From Ruminococcus sp. (GTDB lineage Bacteria; Bacillota; Clostridia; Oscillospirales; Acutalibacteraceae), in contig JALELS010000014.1 in assembly GCA_022768065.1 (NCBI GenBank), positions 104,448-168,447 of the forward strand: 64,000 nucleotides of DNA, read 5' to 3'. A program made the position numbers and the translations under genes. Positions 50,953 to 60,595 of the stretch are shown piece by piece. Positions within the stretch are counted from its first letter, which is position 1, and each line of letters starts with the position of its first letter. Below the pieces are notes generated by a model. The model worked only from the letters and a program-made list of their open reading frames with translations, had not been told where the DNA came from and made no database searches.

Positions 50953-53900
50953 TTAACCTTTAGTGTAATCTACGGTATAAGTAAGTGTAGTCGAATACTC
51001 GGCTATCGGAGCGTCCGTCCAACCGGAAATCGTCAATGACGGTTTTTGAGCAGGAAGCGCTCCCTCATTTTTACCTGTAAATTCTGTGGAAGTAAAGTTC
51101 TGTGAAGTATACGGAAGAGCGTATGTCGATGTTGCTGCATTGGTAAGAGTGTCATTTGCGACAGAAGCGCTGCGTGCTACGGAAACACCAATCTTGCTGC
51201 CCGAATCAAGTGAAGACGTAACCTTATAGGAAACATCAACGGCTTCCGTCTCGCCCCAAGGAACATCTATTTCCGCAGGAATTGTAACCTCAAAGAAGTC
51301 GTCTGCGGCAAAATGAATATTGATAGTTTTTCTGACAGGCTCGTTTGTTGTCTTGTCAACAGCAACCTCACCGGTAGCATTATCGATAAGCTCTATTGTA
51401 ATAACATCTTCACTCGTTACGGTAACGCCCGTGACGGTAAACGTAAAGTTTATTGCCTTGGGAGCTGCCGCCGAAGCGGTATTGTTTTCGATGTCCGCGG
51501 TTGTAGGAGAGTCTTTAAGAGCGCTTGCGTTTTCGGTCTTGTCAATTACGCCCGTCATAGCGACCGCATAATCGTGAACACCGTTCGCAGCGTCTTTAAG
51601 ACCGCCGTTCTGTGAAGTTACACGAAGTGTGTAATTTCCGTCCGGATAATCAACCGCATTGAGAAGATTAAATGTTGCGGTTCCTGTCGGAGCGTCTTTG
51701 TTGAGAGCGATGCTGTCTTTGTCTACTTCCGAAGAGAAGTGTGCAAAGAGACGAAGGGTATCGTTGATACCGTGGAGAGCTTCGTTCTCTGAAGAGCCGA
51801 CAGCGTTACCGTCGTTAAGCTCCTGAATATTATGGAAGCAGTTTATTAATGAATTGTATTCGTCAACCGCTTCGGTTATGGCGTCAAGGTCCTGAATACC
51901 GTTGCTGTCCATAGCACTCTTAACGGTGTTATAAAGAGCCGTGTATTTTTCTTCAAGACGAACAACGCCGCCTTTAACTGTCTTACCGGTGAAGTCATCG
52001 GTGTAAGTCTGAACATTGGCAAGTGCCTTCGGAACAGCGACTGCCGCTCTGCCGTAGCTTGTGTAAGCTGCGGGAAGAGAGCCGTCCTTGTTTCTGAGAA
52101 GAACCTTTGCATAATAATCAAGATCGGAGTATGAGGAGTTGTAGTCTTTAAGAGCGTCTAATGAAAGTTCATTATTCGCGTCCTTAGTAGGTACGAGTTT
52201 CAACTCTTCCGTAAGGTCGGTCTCGGTTCCTTTTACGGAATACATAGCGAGCAGCTTATCGCGAAGTCCGCTGAGACCTATTATATCGGAGCCCGAATCA
52301 CTCTTAAAGCCGTTACTGTATTCCTCAAGAAGTCTCAAGCGTTTTGCAGCCTTATAAGCATTTTCAAGCTTTTGGGCGTCCTCGGTGCCGAGTGCCGTGA
52401 GAGCTTCGTCGGTATAACGCTTATAGGATTTTTCGTACATATCTATTACTTCTTGTACTCCCTCGGCGGTGAGGCCGTAAGCGTCATAGTTTATAACAGC
52501 CTTTGTGCTGTCGTTCGGGTCGGTAATAAATCCGGGATACGGAAGGTCGTAATCGCCTGTTATCGAAGCTCCGGTCGCCTTAGAGGAAAGTGCCTCGATT
52601 TTGGTTTTAAGATCTGCCGGGATTATCTCGGCGTTATCAACGTCTTGCTCGATACCGTTGTTTATGTTCTGGTATTTAACAAGTACATTGTAAGCTCTTG
52701 TAACGGATTTGAGGCCCTTCTGATAATCGGTGAGCTTTGCATAAAGAGCAAGTGCAGCGTTTATCTTTTCGGTACGGGTATTTTTCTTGTACATATCAAT
52801 ATCCGATACCGCAGCTTCAAACTGAGCCGCCGTAAGAGACTTAACCTGCAGGAATTCATCAAATCCGGCGTCGGTTCTGCTGTTAACCTTGTCGCCGTAA
52901 TACGAACCCTGAGCATAGGTAAAGCCGATAGAGTCTATCGTGAAGGACTTACCGTCCATATTCTTGGCGGAAGCCTCCGAAACGGGAGCTACACCTATGG
53001 ATACACGGAAGATGTTGTTAAGTGCTTCGGCTTTTTCATCAAGACGATAGTTTGAAGATGCCGAAAGACCCTGAACACCTCTTCTGAACTGGAAGAGCGG
53101 TATCATGATATAACCCTTATAATTGTTGATGGTCATATCAACATTGCCGTCGCCGTTTGTATCTATACCGTATTCCGATGTATAGTTGTAAATTCTTCTT
53201 GCGCCCTCATTCTGAGCCGTGCACTTCGCCCACTCACCCGTAGTCGGGTTAATGATATAGAAGTAAGCGTTGTCAACGTCGCTGCCGGCGTCAAGCGTAT
53301 AGTCCTCGGCAGCACCGTCATAATAAGAACTGATGTTGAATGCCATGCTGAAGTCGGAAATCTGAGAGAAGTCCGCATAGAAGACAAGAGCCAAACGGTC
53401 TGTCTCGTTTACCTTATCGGACTTATTATAAGTATGAGCAAAATCACCGAGGCTTTCGGAAGACATATTGTTTGTGTTTCGTAAAGTCTCGTAAGTGTTT
53501 GCGTCGGTAAGGTTTTTGGTAACGCTTAAACCGTTGTACCAGCCTTTTTTACTCTCATAGTACTGGCTGTCAATCTTAACGGTAGCACCCTTAGAACCCT
53601 GAGCACCGCCGTTTGTAACGGTTGCCCATGCGGCGTTTTGTCTATACTCGGTAATACCGTTTCTCTGCGGGTCGTTACCGAGAGCACCCGACGGTATAAC
53701 CGTAGGCGTAGCAAGGTCTGTGCTGTGTGCGGAAATTGCCGCAAACGGAACCGTGTACGTCATAAATCCCTTTGTATAGTAGTAGTCGGAGCCGACCGTA
53801 CCTACACTCTTTGAGTTTTCAAACTGCCAAGCACGAGTGCCTGTTTTTAAATTATCAAAAGTAGCAAAGGGAATATACTTATTATTGGTAAGGCTCTGAC

Positions 53901-56238
53901 CTACAACGACCGAGTTATTCGCAAGTTCATTTTCCATATATTCAAAGTACTTGAGAATTTTTTCCTCTTCGGCTCTGCCGAGCATAGTAAGCTGACCTAA
54001 ATTAAGCTTTACATACATATTATATATACGCTTAATCTCTGCCTTTACTTCGTCGCTTACGGAAAGAGTTGTCTCATCGAAGTCGGGGAGCTTTTCAATG
54101 GATTTTGCGAGTGTCGGAATAATATCCTCTGCACCTGAGTTTTCCGAACCGTAAGTACCTGCATCCTGACAATCCTTTTTGGCGTCTTTAAACTTCTGCC
54201 ACGCCTCGGACATACCGAGCTCTGCGGCTTTAGCGTCAAGCTTGTCGTCATCAAGGAATGAAGCGTCTACAGTACCGCTGTTGGCGGCGTTATATTCTTT
54301 AACCGCCTTTTTATAACCTGCAATAAGATCCTCGATATATTTTACTGCGCGGAAGTCACCCCAGTCGGGGCTTTCAATGTACTTATCGCAAGCGTTAAAT
54401 ATAGCGCGCGGAATCTCATTTTCCTGGTCATAATAGTTTTTAACGGGTGAACCTGTGTTTGCGGTTCCGTTAATAGTATTGCTGCTGTACTCTTTACCGT
54501 CGGTACGATAGAAAAGTACGTTATCGAAGAATATGGATTTGCCGACGCTGCCGTCACGTGTTTCGAGAGTTGTCGAAGCCGTGTCATATGTGCAGCCCGT
54601 AAACTTAAAGCCGGCGGACATAAGGTCCTCAATAGCTTTGTAGCCGTTCTCACGGTTTACTACCGGATCTTCGCCTGTGCCGATTTTAGTCTTGTCGATA
54701 TATGCTCTTCTGGGAGTATCGGCTGTTGTTTTGCTGCCGTCCGAAGTAACAATACACGGAGCGAGCATCATACCGCCGTCAATATAATAACGACTTGTCA
54801 AACCTGATCTGTTAACGGTAAAGCCGTAATGCCTTACAAGCAAAGCATTTGATATTGAAGTTCCGGCAGGGTCAACAACTACCGACTGAGACAGCTTAAT
54901 TGTATCTTTGTAATAGCCGTCTGCTCTGTCTGCAGTACCTTGGTAACCGTATATGGGTTTTCCGTTATACTTCGGTTTGCTGACACCAAACTCGGTGTTT
55001 GAATCGGTAACAACAGAGTCGGTTTCGGAGCACATAAACTGAAGCGGTATACGGACATAGCCCTTGAAGTGGTCAAGGTCAACAGTACCGTCGTTAAGCA
55101 TAACCTTTTTCCAACTGCCGTCCTCCTGCTGCAGGAATATATAGGGGTCTTCACCCGTATAGCCTGCTTTGGTGGTACCGACCGTAGAATAGATTATGTC
55201 GCCGTATCTGTCGTATGCGTTTTTATTGCCATAGTCGTTATCGTAGTCCTGAACGAACCACTTATCGTTTGAACGAAGTCGGAACGAAAGACCGGTTACG
55301 CTGACCTGCGAAAAGTCGAGCCAATACCAAATCTCGGTAGCACCCGACGTGTCCCAAGTCTGACGGCTCCACGCGGTATCAAATGTCTGCGGATTGTCCG
55401 GCGTTACAGCCGACTCGATGCGCAAACGATAACCCTTTGTATCAACAGCACCGGCTGTCGGTGAATCCGCACCGACCTGAACCGTAGCACCGCCGTAAGA
55501 AAGATGTCCTCCCGACTGCATAAAGTCGAGCGAGCCTGTAGAACCGCGGGTATTATTATCGCTGTCCGTTCTTTCGCTTGTGCCGTAGTTCGAATAAGTA
55601 CCGTGACCGTCGCCCGAAGTGGCTCTGCCCTCAAACGTAAGAACCTCACGTGCGGCAAGCTCATTGTTTGTAACGGGAGCGTATGCGTCCTTATCATAGA
55701 CGTATACGGGAATATCCGAAACAAACGCGTTGAGAGTTTCAGAGAACCAACCCTCGCTGTCATATGCCGTTACCGACACATTGTAGCGGTGATTTTCCAA
55801 AAGCTTTCCGCCGCTTTCGTCGTAGCCGCTGAGGCCCTCGCCTATTCGTTTTTCGATTGCCTTACTGATTTCGTCTGCCGTAATCTCAGCCGTGTACGGT
55901 GCAGTACCGGTGGGACTAACCATCTTACGCAGCAAAATCGTGCTTGTGTGAACTTCGGTATATGTACCGAGATCAACAAGCTCTAACATATACCCTGACA
56001 CACTCTTGGCTGTTTTGCGGTTGCTTACTTTGGCTGCGGGGAAGCTGACCGTAATTCCGCCGTCATCGCCTAATACTGCCGATAAATCACTCTTGTCGTC
56101 TTCTGCAAAAGTGGGTACCGGATCATATGTGCCGGGGTCCTTTGCCAAGACAAGCGGCAACGATGTGACCAAAAGCACTACGCAAAGCAGCACAGCAGTT
56201 ATGCTTTTTCCGATTTTAATCTTTGAATTTTTTTGCAT
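50953..56238 (-). CDS. Giant secreted protein carrying the small-subunit domain at its C-terminus
   Basis: 1761 residues from the ATG at 56238, chosen because AGGAG is nine bases ahead; the TTG at 56247 touches it. After a signal peptide comes an FnIII-like segment (about 60-180). Two similar beta-sandwich regions follow at about 200-405 and 790-1055; each has a DFSQ(V/I)S strand and ends in (F/Y)KGY(V/I)-x-IPL, resembling carbohydrate-binding jelly rolls. Helical regions lie at about 610-780 and 1100-1500. The last 110 residues (FEVTIPAEIDVPWGE ... IAEYSTTLTYTVDY) are the same domain as the seven small proteins. No LPXTG or C-terminal TM is seen. It looks like an adhesin or tip built onto a subunit domain. 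Confidence 0.87.
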   Translation of the reverse strand: MQKNSKIKIGKSITAVLLCVVLLVTSLPLVLAKDPGTYDPVPTFAEDDKSDLSAVLGDDGGITVSFPAAKVSNRKTAKSVSGYMLELVDLGTYTEVHTSTILLRKMVSPTGTAPYTAEITADEISKAIEKRIGEGLSGYDESGGKLLENHRYNVSVTAYDSEGWFSETLNAFVSDIPVYVYDKDAYAPVTNNELAAREVLTFEGRATSGDGHGTYSNYGTSERTDSDNNTRGSTGSLDFMQSGGHLSYGGATVQVGADSPTAGAVDTKGYRLRIESAVTPDNPQTFDTAWSRQTWDTSGATEIWYWLDFSQVSVTGLSFRLRSNDKWFVQDYDNDYGNKNAYDRYGDIIYSTVGTTKAGYTGEDPYIFLQQEDGSWKKVMLNDGTVDLDHFKGYVRIPLQFMCSETDSVVTDSNTEFGVSKPKYNGKPIYGYQGTADRADGYYKDTIKLSQSVVVDPAGTSISNALLVRHYGFTVNRSGLTSRYYIDGGMMLAPCIVTSDGSKTTADTPRRAYIDKTKIGTGEDPVVNRENGYKAIEDLMSAGFKFTGCTYDTASTTLETRDGSVGKSIFFDNVLFYRTDGKEYSSNTINGTANTGSPVKNYYDQENEIPRAIFNACDKYIESPDWGDFRAVKYIEDLIAGYKKAVKEYNAANSGTVDASFLDDDKLDAKAAELGMSEAWQKFKDAKKDCQDAGTYGSENSGAEDIIPTLAKSIEKLPDFDETTLSVSDEVKAEIKRIYNMYVKLNLGQLTMLGRAEEEKILKYFEYMENELANNSVVVGQSLTNNKYIPFATFDNLKTGTRAWQFENSKSVGTVGSDYYYTKGFMTYTVPFAAISAHSTDLATPTVIPSGALGNDPQRNGITEYRQNAAWATVTNGGAQGSKGATVKIDSQYYESKKGWYNGLSVTKNLTDANTYETLRNTNNMSSESLGDFAHTYNKSDKVNETDRLALVFYADFSQISDFSMAFNISSYYDGAAEDYTLDAGSDVDNAYFYIINPTTGEWAKCTAQNEGARRIYNYTSEYGIDTNGDGNVDMTINNYKGYIMIPLFQFRRGVQGLSASSNYRLDEKAEALNNIFRVSIGVAPVSEASAKNMDGKSFTIDSIGFTYAQGSYYGDKVNSRTDAGFDEFLQVKSLTAAQFEAAVSDIDMYKKNTRTEKINAALALYAKLTDYQKGLKSVTRAYNVLVKYQNINNGIEQDVDNAEIIPADLKTKIEALSSKATGASITGDYDLPYPGFITDPNDSTKAVINYDAYGLTAEGVQEVIDMYEKSYKRYTDEALTALGTEDAQKLENAYKAAKRLRLLEEYSNGFKSDSGSDIIGLSGLRDKLLAMYSVKGTETDLTEELKLVPTKDANNELSLDALKDYNSSYSDLDYYAKVLLRNKDGSLPAAYTSYGRAAVAVPKALANVQTYTDDFTGKTVKGGVVRLEEKYTALYNTVKSAMDSNGIQDLDAITEAVDEYNSLINCFHNIQELNDGNAVGSSENEALHGINDTLRLFAHFSSEVDKDSIALNKDAPTGTATFNLLNAVDYPDGNYTLRVTSQNGGLKDAANGVHDYAVAMTGVIDKTENASALKDSPTTADIENNTASAAAPKAINFTFTVTGVTVTSEDVITIELIDNATGEVAVDKTTNEPVRKTINIHFAADDFFEVTIPAEIDVPWGETEAVDVSYKVTSSLDSGSKIGVSVARSASVANDTLTNAATSTYALPYTSQNFTSTEFTGKNEGALPAQKPSLTISGWTDAPIAEYSTTLTYTVDYTKG

Positions 56239-56285
56239 AAACTGCAACTCCTTTCCTCAAAATCTGTATTTTGAAATATAGTTTC

Positions 56286-57083
56286 TTACGAAACCACGAT
56301 GGTCGTTTTTAAATCCATATTGTTAAGCTTACGCTGTTCTTTATCAAAGCTGTAAGTTTTAACATGGATTACGGCAGGATATGTTCCCGCCGCAAGTTCA
56401 CGGTTAAGCGTGAAATGCGATATTGAATAGCCTGGCGGCAAAAGGTTTGAAGTATATATAACCTCGCCCGAATTTGAAAGCTCTATTTCAATAACAAAGT
56501 AACAGGGATTTTCCTCGGGATTTGAGAATACAAAATCCTGCTCTTTGGTGTTTGCCGCCAAAGTAAGCTCCGGAATACCGTTTACCTTTATCTGCCTGCC
56601 CTTTGTATTTGTTTTGTCGGGAATAGAAAGCTCGCCCTCGCCGAGAACCGCGTTCTGGTCAATTACGCCTGCTGGAGCTGTGGTTTCTCCGCTGCCGCCG
56701 CCTGTCGGTATAACGGCTTTTAAAAGGAATATAAGCCCTATTATAAGAGCCGCTATCAAAAGCGCAAACAAAAGCCAGAGCAAAAGTCTGTCGCGGACTA
56801 TCGCGATAAATTTGTCTGCCTCTACCTCTATGTAACCTACTACCGCCGAATGAGGCATTTTCGTTGCGGCGTATACTTTTTCGCTGTTTCCGTCATCAGA
56901 CAGCAAGTTGCCGATTTCGCGTTTGCCCTTGCCTATTTGGCCTACAACCATATATCCGCCGGACGGATAACGCGACTCAATTTCTTTCTTTTTAAAATAA
57001 GGCACGGTAAAGCCGCTGTGGCTGTTTTTGTAAACACCCTCGCCGACGGCCCCCGCAAGATGCCGGAACGTAAGATCTGCCAA
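56286..57083 (-). CDS. N-in/C-out membrane protein with extracellular beta domain
   Basis: The first gene of the surface operon, 265 residues, no signal peptide. Residues 1-98 are cytoplasmic and of unknown fold (GGYMVVGQIGKGKREIGNLL). A TM helix at about 100-122 leads to a Gly/Thr linker and an outer domain at about 160-265 with an Ig-like strand pattern: CYFVIEIELSNSGEVIYTS, LLPPGYSISHF, LAAGTYPAVIHVKTY. The start is TTG at 57083 with GGAGG eight bases ahead. As the only integral protein before the subunits it could be an assembly factor or membrane base. That role is inference. Confidence 0.78.
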   Translation of the reverse strand: MADLTFRHLAGAVGEGVYKNSHSGFTVPYFKKKEIESRYPSGGYMVVGQIGKGKREIGNLLSDDGNSEKVYAATKMPHSAVVGYIEVEADKFIAIVRDRLLLWLLFALLIAALIIGLIFLLKAVIPTGGGSGETTAPAGVIDQNAVLGEGELSIPDKTNTKGRQIKVNGIPELTLAANTKEQDFVFSNPEENPCYFVIEIELSNSGEVIYTSNLLPPGYSISHFTLNRELAAGTYPAVIHVKTYSFDKEQRKLNNMDLKTTIVVS

Positions 57084-57148
57084 ATATAAAACCTCCGATA
57101 AGTGGATTGAGAAATACTATATATAATAGTATACGAAAAATTCGCTTC

Positions 57149-57197
57149 ACGGCGTTTCTGACTTCGCACCGCTTTGTAAAGCAAGTGCCGACGCCGT
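57149..57197 (-). promoter_or_regulatory. Nested stem-loop in the surface operon leader
   Basis: An outer stem ACGGCGT/ACGCCGT (57149-57155 with 57191-57197) encloses an inner GCAC-GCTTT/AAAGC-GTGC hairpin (57166-57188). It lies about 65 bp ahead of the first start codon, in the predicted leader RNA. It matches no riboswitch class I know. Confidence 0.5.
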
Positions 57198-57244
57198 TTT
57201 TACAGCAAATATAGGCATACTATTACACCGTATATTTATACTTA

Positions 57245-57273
57245 AATATACACTAAAAATGCCTTTGTGTAAA
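57245..57273 (-). promoter_or_regulatory. Candidate promoter of the surface operon
   Basis: Minus strand TTTACA (57268-57273), 17 bases, TATATT (57245-57250), two mismatches in all. It implies a leader of about 155 nt that contains the nested stem-loop. Confidence 0.5.
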
Positions 57274-57540
57274 GAGATTTCGGCAAATTTTCGGACGCAT
57301 TTTAAATAGAGTTTAGACCAAATGTTAACAAATTATGAACACAGTTTGTTATTCTTTTGTCATTTTGGTGTCGAATTGTGTCAAGTGTCCGATTTTTTGT
57401 CGATAACCCGCGTTTTATACTGTAAAAAATAGGCAAAATTCATAAAATTCGACAAACTTTTTCTACAGTCAAACACCGCACCGAAAGGCAATTTTATGCA
57501 AGCCGGCAGCACCCCGACAAACCGTTTCGGAGCGCAAAAA

Positions 57541-57571
57541 GGGACTGCAAAAAGTTGTTTTTTACAGTCCC
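57541..57571 (-). terminator. Terminator after hemW
   Basis: GGGACTGTAAAAAACAACTTTTTGCAGTCCC is a long stem on the minus strand followed by TTTTTGCGC. It isolates the lepA-hemW pair from the surface operon. Confidence 0.85.
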
Positions 57572-57612
57572 TTTGACAAAAGTATATTATTGGTTTTTAA
57601 ATTAAAACCCGA

Positions 57613-58716
57613 TTAAAGAATTATTTCGGAAATTACGGAGTTAGACAGTAAAAATCCGCGTCTTGTGAGACGGATTTTGTTGTTTTCGCACTCGCAAAGC
57701 CCGTATTTTTCGTATTGCCGTGCATTTTCAAGCATTTTTTGCGGTATATGGCGGTGAAAACGGGCAAAAAATCTCTCGTCGCAAAGCCCCTCGCAAAGTC
57801 TTAAAGCGAGCATACAAAATTCCTCTTCGTCGCCGCCGTCGCCCTCGCTTAAGCGCTCGTTGCCGCTTATGAAATATTCAATATCACGCGGATAATATGT
57901 GCGTTTGCCTAACATATAGGAATGTGCCGCGGCGCCTATGCCGAGATACTCTTCATCGTGCCAATATTTGAGATTGTGACGGCTCTCAAAGCCGGGAACC
58001 GCGAAATTTGATATTTCATACTGCATAATACCGTGTTTTTCAAGGTATTCGCACATAAAAAGATACATATCGGCAGTATCGTCATCGGACGGAAACGGCA
58101 GTTTTTCTCTCATACGAAAAAAAGGCGTGTTTTCCTCTATTTTGAGAATATAGCAGCTGAGATGCGGCACTCCCGAAGAAATGCAGAAATCGAGAGTATT
58201 TTTAAGGCTCTCTTCGGTCTGCCCCGGCACGCCGAGCATAACGTCAAGCGAAATATTATTTATTCCTGCCCTTTTTGCCCGCAAAACGGCGCTTTGAACC
58301 TCATTTTTGTCGGCTCGCCTGCCTAAAATTCGGCGTTCGGCGTCATTTGCCGACTGAAGCCCTACGGAAAGCCTGTTTACTTTACACTCGCTCATTTTTT
58401 CAAAAAATTCGTCACCGAGCGAATACGGGTTACACTCTACCGTTATTTCCGCATCATCGGTCAAAAACGTTGATTTTGCGCCGTTTATAATTTGGCAAAG
58501 ATAATCGGGAGCCAAAACCGACGGGGTTCCGCCACCAATGTAAAGTGTATCGGCTTTACACATTAGCTGTTCCGAATTGTTCCGAAGTTCACGCAAAACA
58601 GCCGAAACATACCTGCTTTTTGTGTCGTCGTCGGCGCGAAACGAATAAAAATCGCAATACGGGCACTTCGACTTGCAAAACGGAATGTGAATATACAGAC
58701 CTATATTATTCATCAT
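57613..58716 (-). CDS. hemW: Radical SAM heme chaperone HemW
   Basis: HemW binds heme and inserts it into target proteins; it was formerly called an oxygen-independent coproporphyrinogen oxidase. The radical-SAM motif is [13 protein letters not shown], with GGGTPSVL following. It lacks the N-terminal extension of true HemN. The length of 367 residues is normal. Its ATG-ATG start overlaps the lepA end by 11 bp, the usual lepA-hemW arrangement in Firmicutes. Confidence 0.93.
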   Translation of the reverse strand: MMNNIGLYIHIPFCKSKCPYCDFYSFRADDDTKSRYVSAVLRELRNNSEQLMCKADTLYIGGGTPSVLAPDYLCQIINGAKSTFLTDDAEITVECNPYSLGDEFFEKMSECKVNRLSVGLQSANDAERRILGRRADKNEVQSAVLRAKRAGINNISLDVMLGVPGQTEESLKNTLDFCISSGVPHLSCYILKIEENTPFFRMREKLPFPSDDDTADMYLFMCEYLEKHGIMQYEISNFAVPGFESRHNLKYWHDEEYLGIGAAAHSYMLGKRTYYPRDIEYFISGNERLSEGDGGDEEEFCMLALRLCEGLCDERFFARFHRHIPQKMLENARQYEKYGLCECENNKIRLTRRGFLLSNSVISEIIL

Positions 58717-60517
58717 CTAATTTAAGCACAGCCATAAACGCCTCTTGCGGAACTTCTACCGTACCGAACTTGCGCATACGCTTTTTGCCCTCTTTTTGTT
58801 TTTCAAGGAGCTTCTTTTTACGCGTTATATCGCCGCCGTAGCATTTGGCAAGGACGTCTTTACGCATGGCTTTTACGGTTTCGCGCGCTATTACCTTGCC
58901 GCCTATGGCTATCTGAATGGGAATTTCAAACATCTGACGCGGAATATTATCTTTGAGCTTTTCGGCAATTTTGCGCGCTCTCGGGTACGCCTTGTCGGCG
59001 TGGATTATAAACGAGAGTGCGTCTATCATATCGCCGTTCAGGAGAACATCAAGTTTTACAAGACTTGACTTCTGATAGCCGCAAAGCTCATAGTCAAACG
59101 AGGCATAGCCGCGTGTACGCGATTTTAAGACGTCAAAGAAATCATAGATTATTTCATTAAGCGGAAGTATATATTTTAAATCCACCCTGTCGGCGTCAAG
59201 ATACGTCATTTCTTTATACTCGCCGCGTCTGTCCTGGCAAAGATCCATTATAGCGCCTACGTACTCTTTCGGAGAGAAAATATGCGCCTCTACCATAGGC
59301 TCTTCCGCAAAATCAATCGTTGCGGGGTCGGGGTAGTTACTGGGATTGTCAATTTCGACTACGGTTCCGTCGGTAAGATGTATTTTATAGATAACCGAGG
59401 GAATTGTTGTTACAAGGTCGAGATCGTATTCACGCTCAAGGCGTTCCTGTATGATTTCGAGGTGCAAAAGCCCCAAGAAGCCGCACCTGAAGCCGAATCC
59501 GAGAGCGCTTGACGTCTCGGGTTCAAAAGAGAGCGAGGCGTCGTTAAGCTGTAATTTGGCGAGAGCGTCGCGAAGAGCCTCGTAATCCGCTCCGTCCGCC
59601 GGATAAATTCCGCAGAAAACCATCGGATTTACCTTGCGGTAGCCTGCAAGCGGCTCGGCAGCCGGATTTTCGGCAAGAGTTACGGTATCGCCTACGCGCG
59701 CGTCACCGACGGTTTTAATGGAGGCGGTGATATATCCGACTTCGCCCGAGGATAACTGCTTTGCCGGTTCTAAGCTCTTGGCGCGCATATACCCCGTTTC
59801 AACTATAGTAAATTCGGCGCCCGTAGCCATAAGTCGCATTGTCTGACCCGGTTTTACCACGCCGTCCACTATTCTGACATAAACTATAACGCCGCGGTAA
59901 CTGTCGTATACAGAGTCAAATACAAGCGCCCTGAGCGGTTTTGAATCGTTATCGTCGGGAGGCGGTATAAGATTTACAATCTCCTCAAGCACTGCGGGCA
60001 CATTCTCGCCCGTTTTTGCCGAGATTCGCGGCGAATCCATACACGGTATGCCTATAACGTCCTCCACTTCTTTCGCAACGCGCTCCGGCTCTGCGGCAGG
60101 AAGGTCGATTTTATTTATTACCGGCACTATTTCAAGGTCATGGTCAAGCGCAAGATAGGTATTTGCAAGAGTTTGCGCCTCTATGCCCTGCGACGCGTCA
60201 ACTATCAGCACGGCTCCCTCGCACGCCGCAAGGGAACGCGACACCTCATAGTTAAAATCGACATGACCGGGAGTGTCTATTAAGTTCAGCTCATACTTTT
60301 TGCCGTCGGCAGCCTTGTAATCAAGCTTTACGGCGCGCGCCTTAATGGTTATGCCGCGCTCGCGCTCAATATCCATATTGTCAAGAAGCTGAGCTTCCAT
60401 ATCGCGTTTCGCTACGGAGTCCGTAAGCTCCAGCAGACGGTCGGCAAGCGTACTCTTGCCGTGGTCGATATGAGCAATTATGCAAAAGTTTCTGATATAG
60501 TCCTTTTTACCTGACAT
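58706..60517 (-). CDS. lepA: Elongation factor 4 (LepA)
   Basis: A translational GTPase that can back-translocate ribosomes and helps 30S biogenesis. G1 is [17 protein letters not shown]3 DTPGHVDF and G4 NKIDLP. The LepA-specific C-terminal domain ([25 protein letters not shown]) is present. The length is 603 residues. Confidence 0.98.
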   Translation of the reverse strand: MSGKKDYIRNFCIIAHIDHGKSTLADRLLELTDSVAKRDMEAQLLDNMDIERERGITIKARAVKLDYKAADGKKYELNLIDTPGHVDFNYEVSRSLAACEGAVLIVDASQGIEAQTLANTYLALDHDLEIVPVINKIDLPAAEPERVAKEVEDVIGIPCMDSPRISAKTGENVPAVLEEIVNLIPPPDDNDSKPLRALVFDSVYDSYRGVIVYVRIVDGVVKPGQTMRLMATGAEFTIVETGYMRAKSLEPAKQLSSGEVGYITASIKTVGDARVGDTVTLAENPAAEPLAGYRKVNPMVFCGIYPADGADYEALRDALAKLQLNDASLSFEPETSSALGFGFRCGFLGLLHLEIIQERLEREYDLDLVTTIPSVIYKIHLTDGTVVEIDNPSNYPDPATIDFAEEPMVEAHIFSPKEYVGAIMDLCQDRRGEYKEMTYLDADRVDLKYILPLNEIIYDFFDVLKSRTRGYASFDYELCGYQKSSLVKLDVLLNGDMIDALSFIIHADKAYPRARKIAEKLKDNIPRQMFEIPIQIAIGGKVIARETVKAMRKDVLAKCYGGDITRKKKLLEKQKEGKKRMRKFGTVEVPQEAFMAVLKLDDE

Positions 60518-60595
60518 AAATTTCCTCTTTTGACTTTTTAAATCCCGTATATTATATCAAATTCGGAGATAAATGTGAATACCGAACACCGAAAA

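Larger units (their letters stand above)
57084..57612 (-). other. 529-bp intergenic region upstream of the surface operon
   Basis: Contains the hemW terminator (57541-57571), a candidate promoter (57245-57273) and a structured leader (57149-57197). Between about 57274 and 57540 it is AT-rich, with scattered TTGTCG, TTGACA and TGTCG words but no clear second promoter. No ORF is supported. Confidence 0.6.

Noticed and set aside
54057-55763. Several minus-strand alternate-frame ORFs within the giant surface protein
   Set aside because: They are out-of-frame readings of the same strand with Arg/Leu-rich composition and no start signals.
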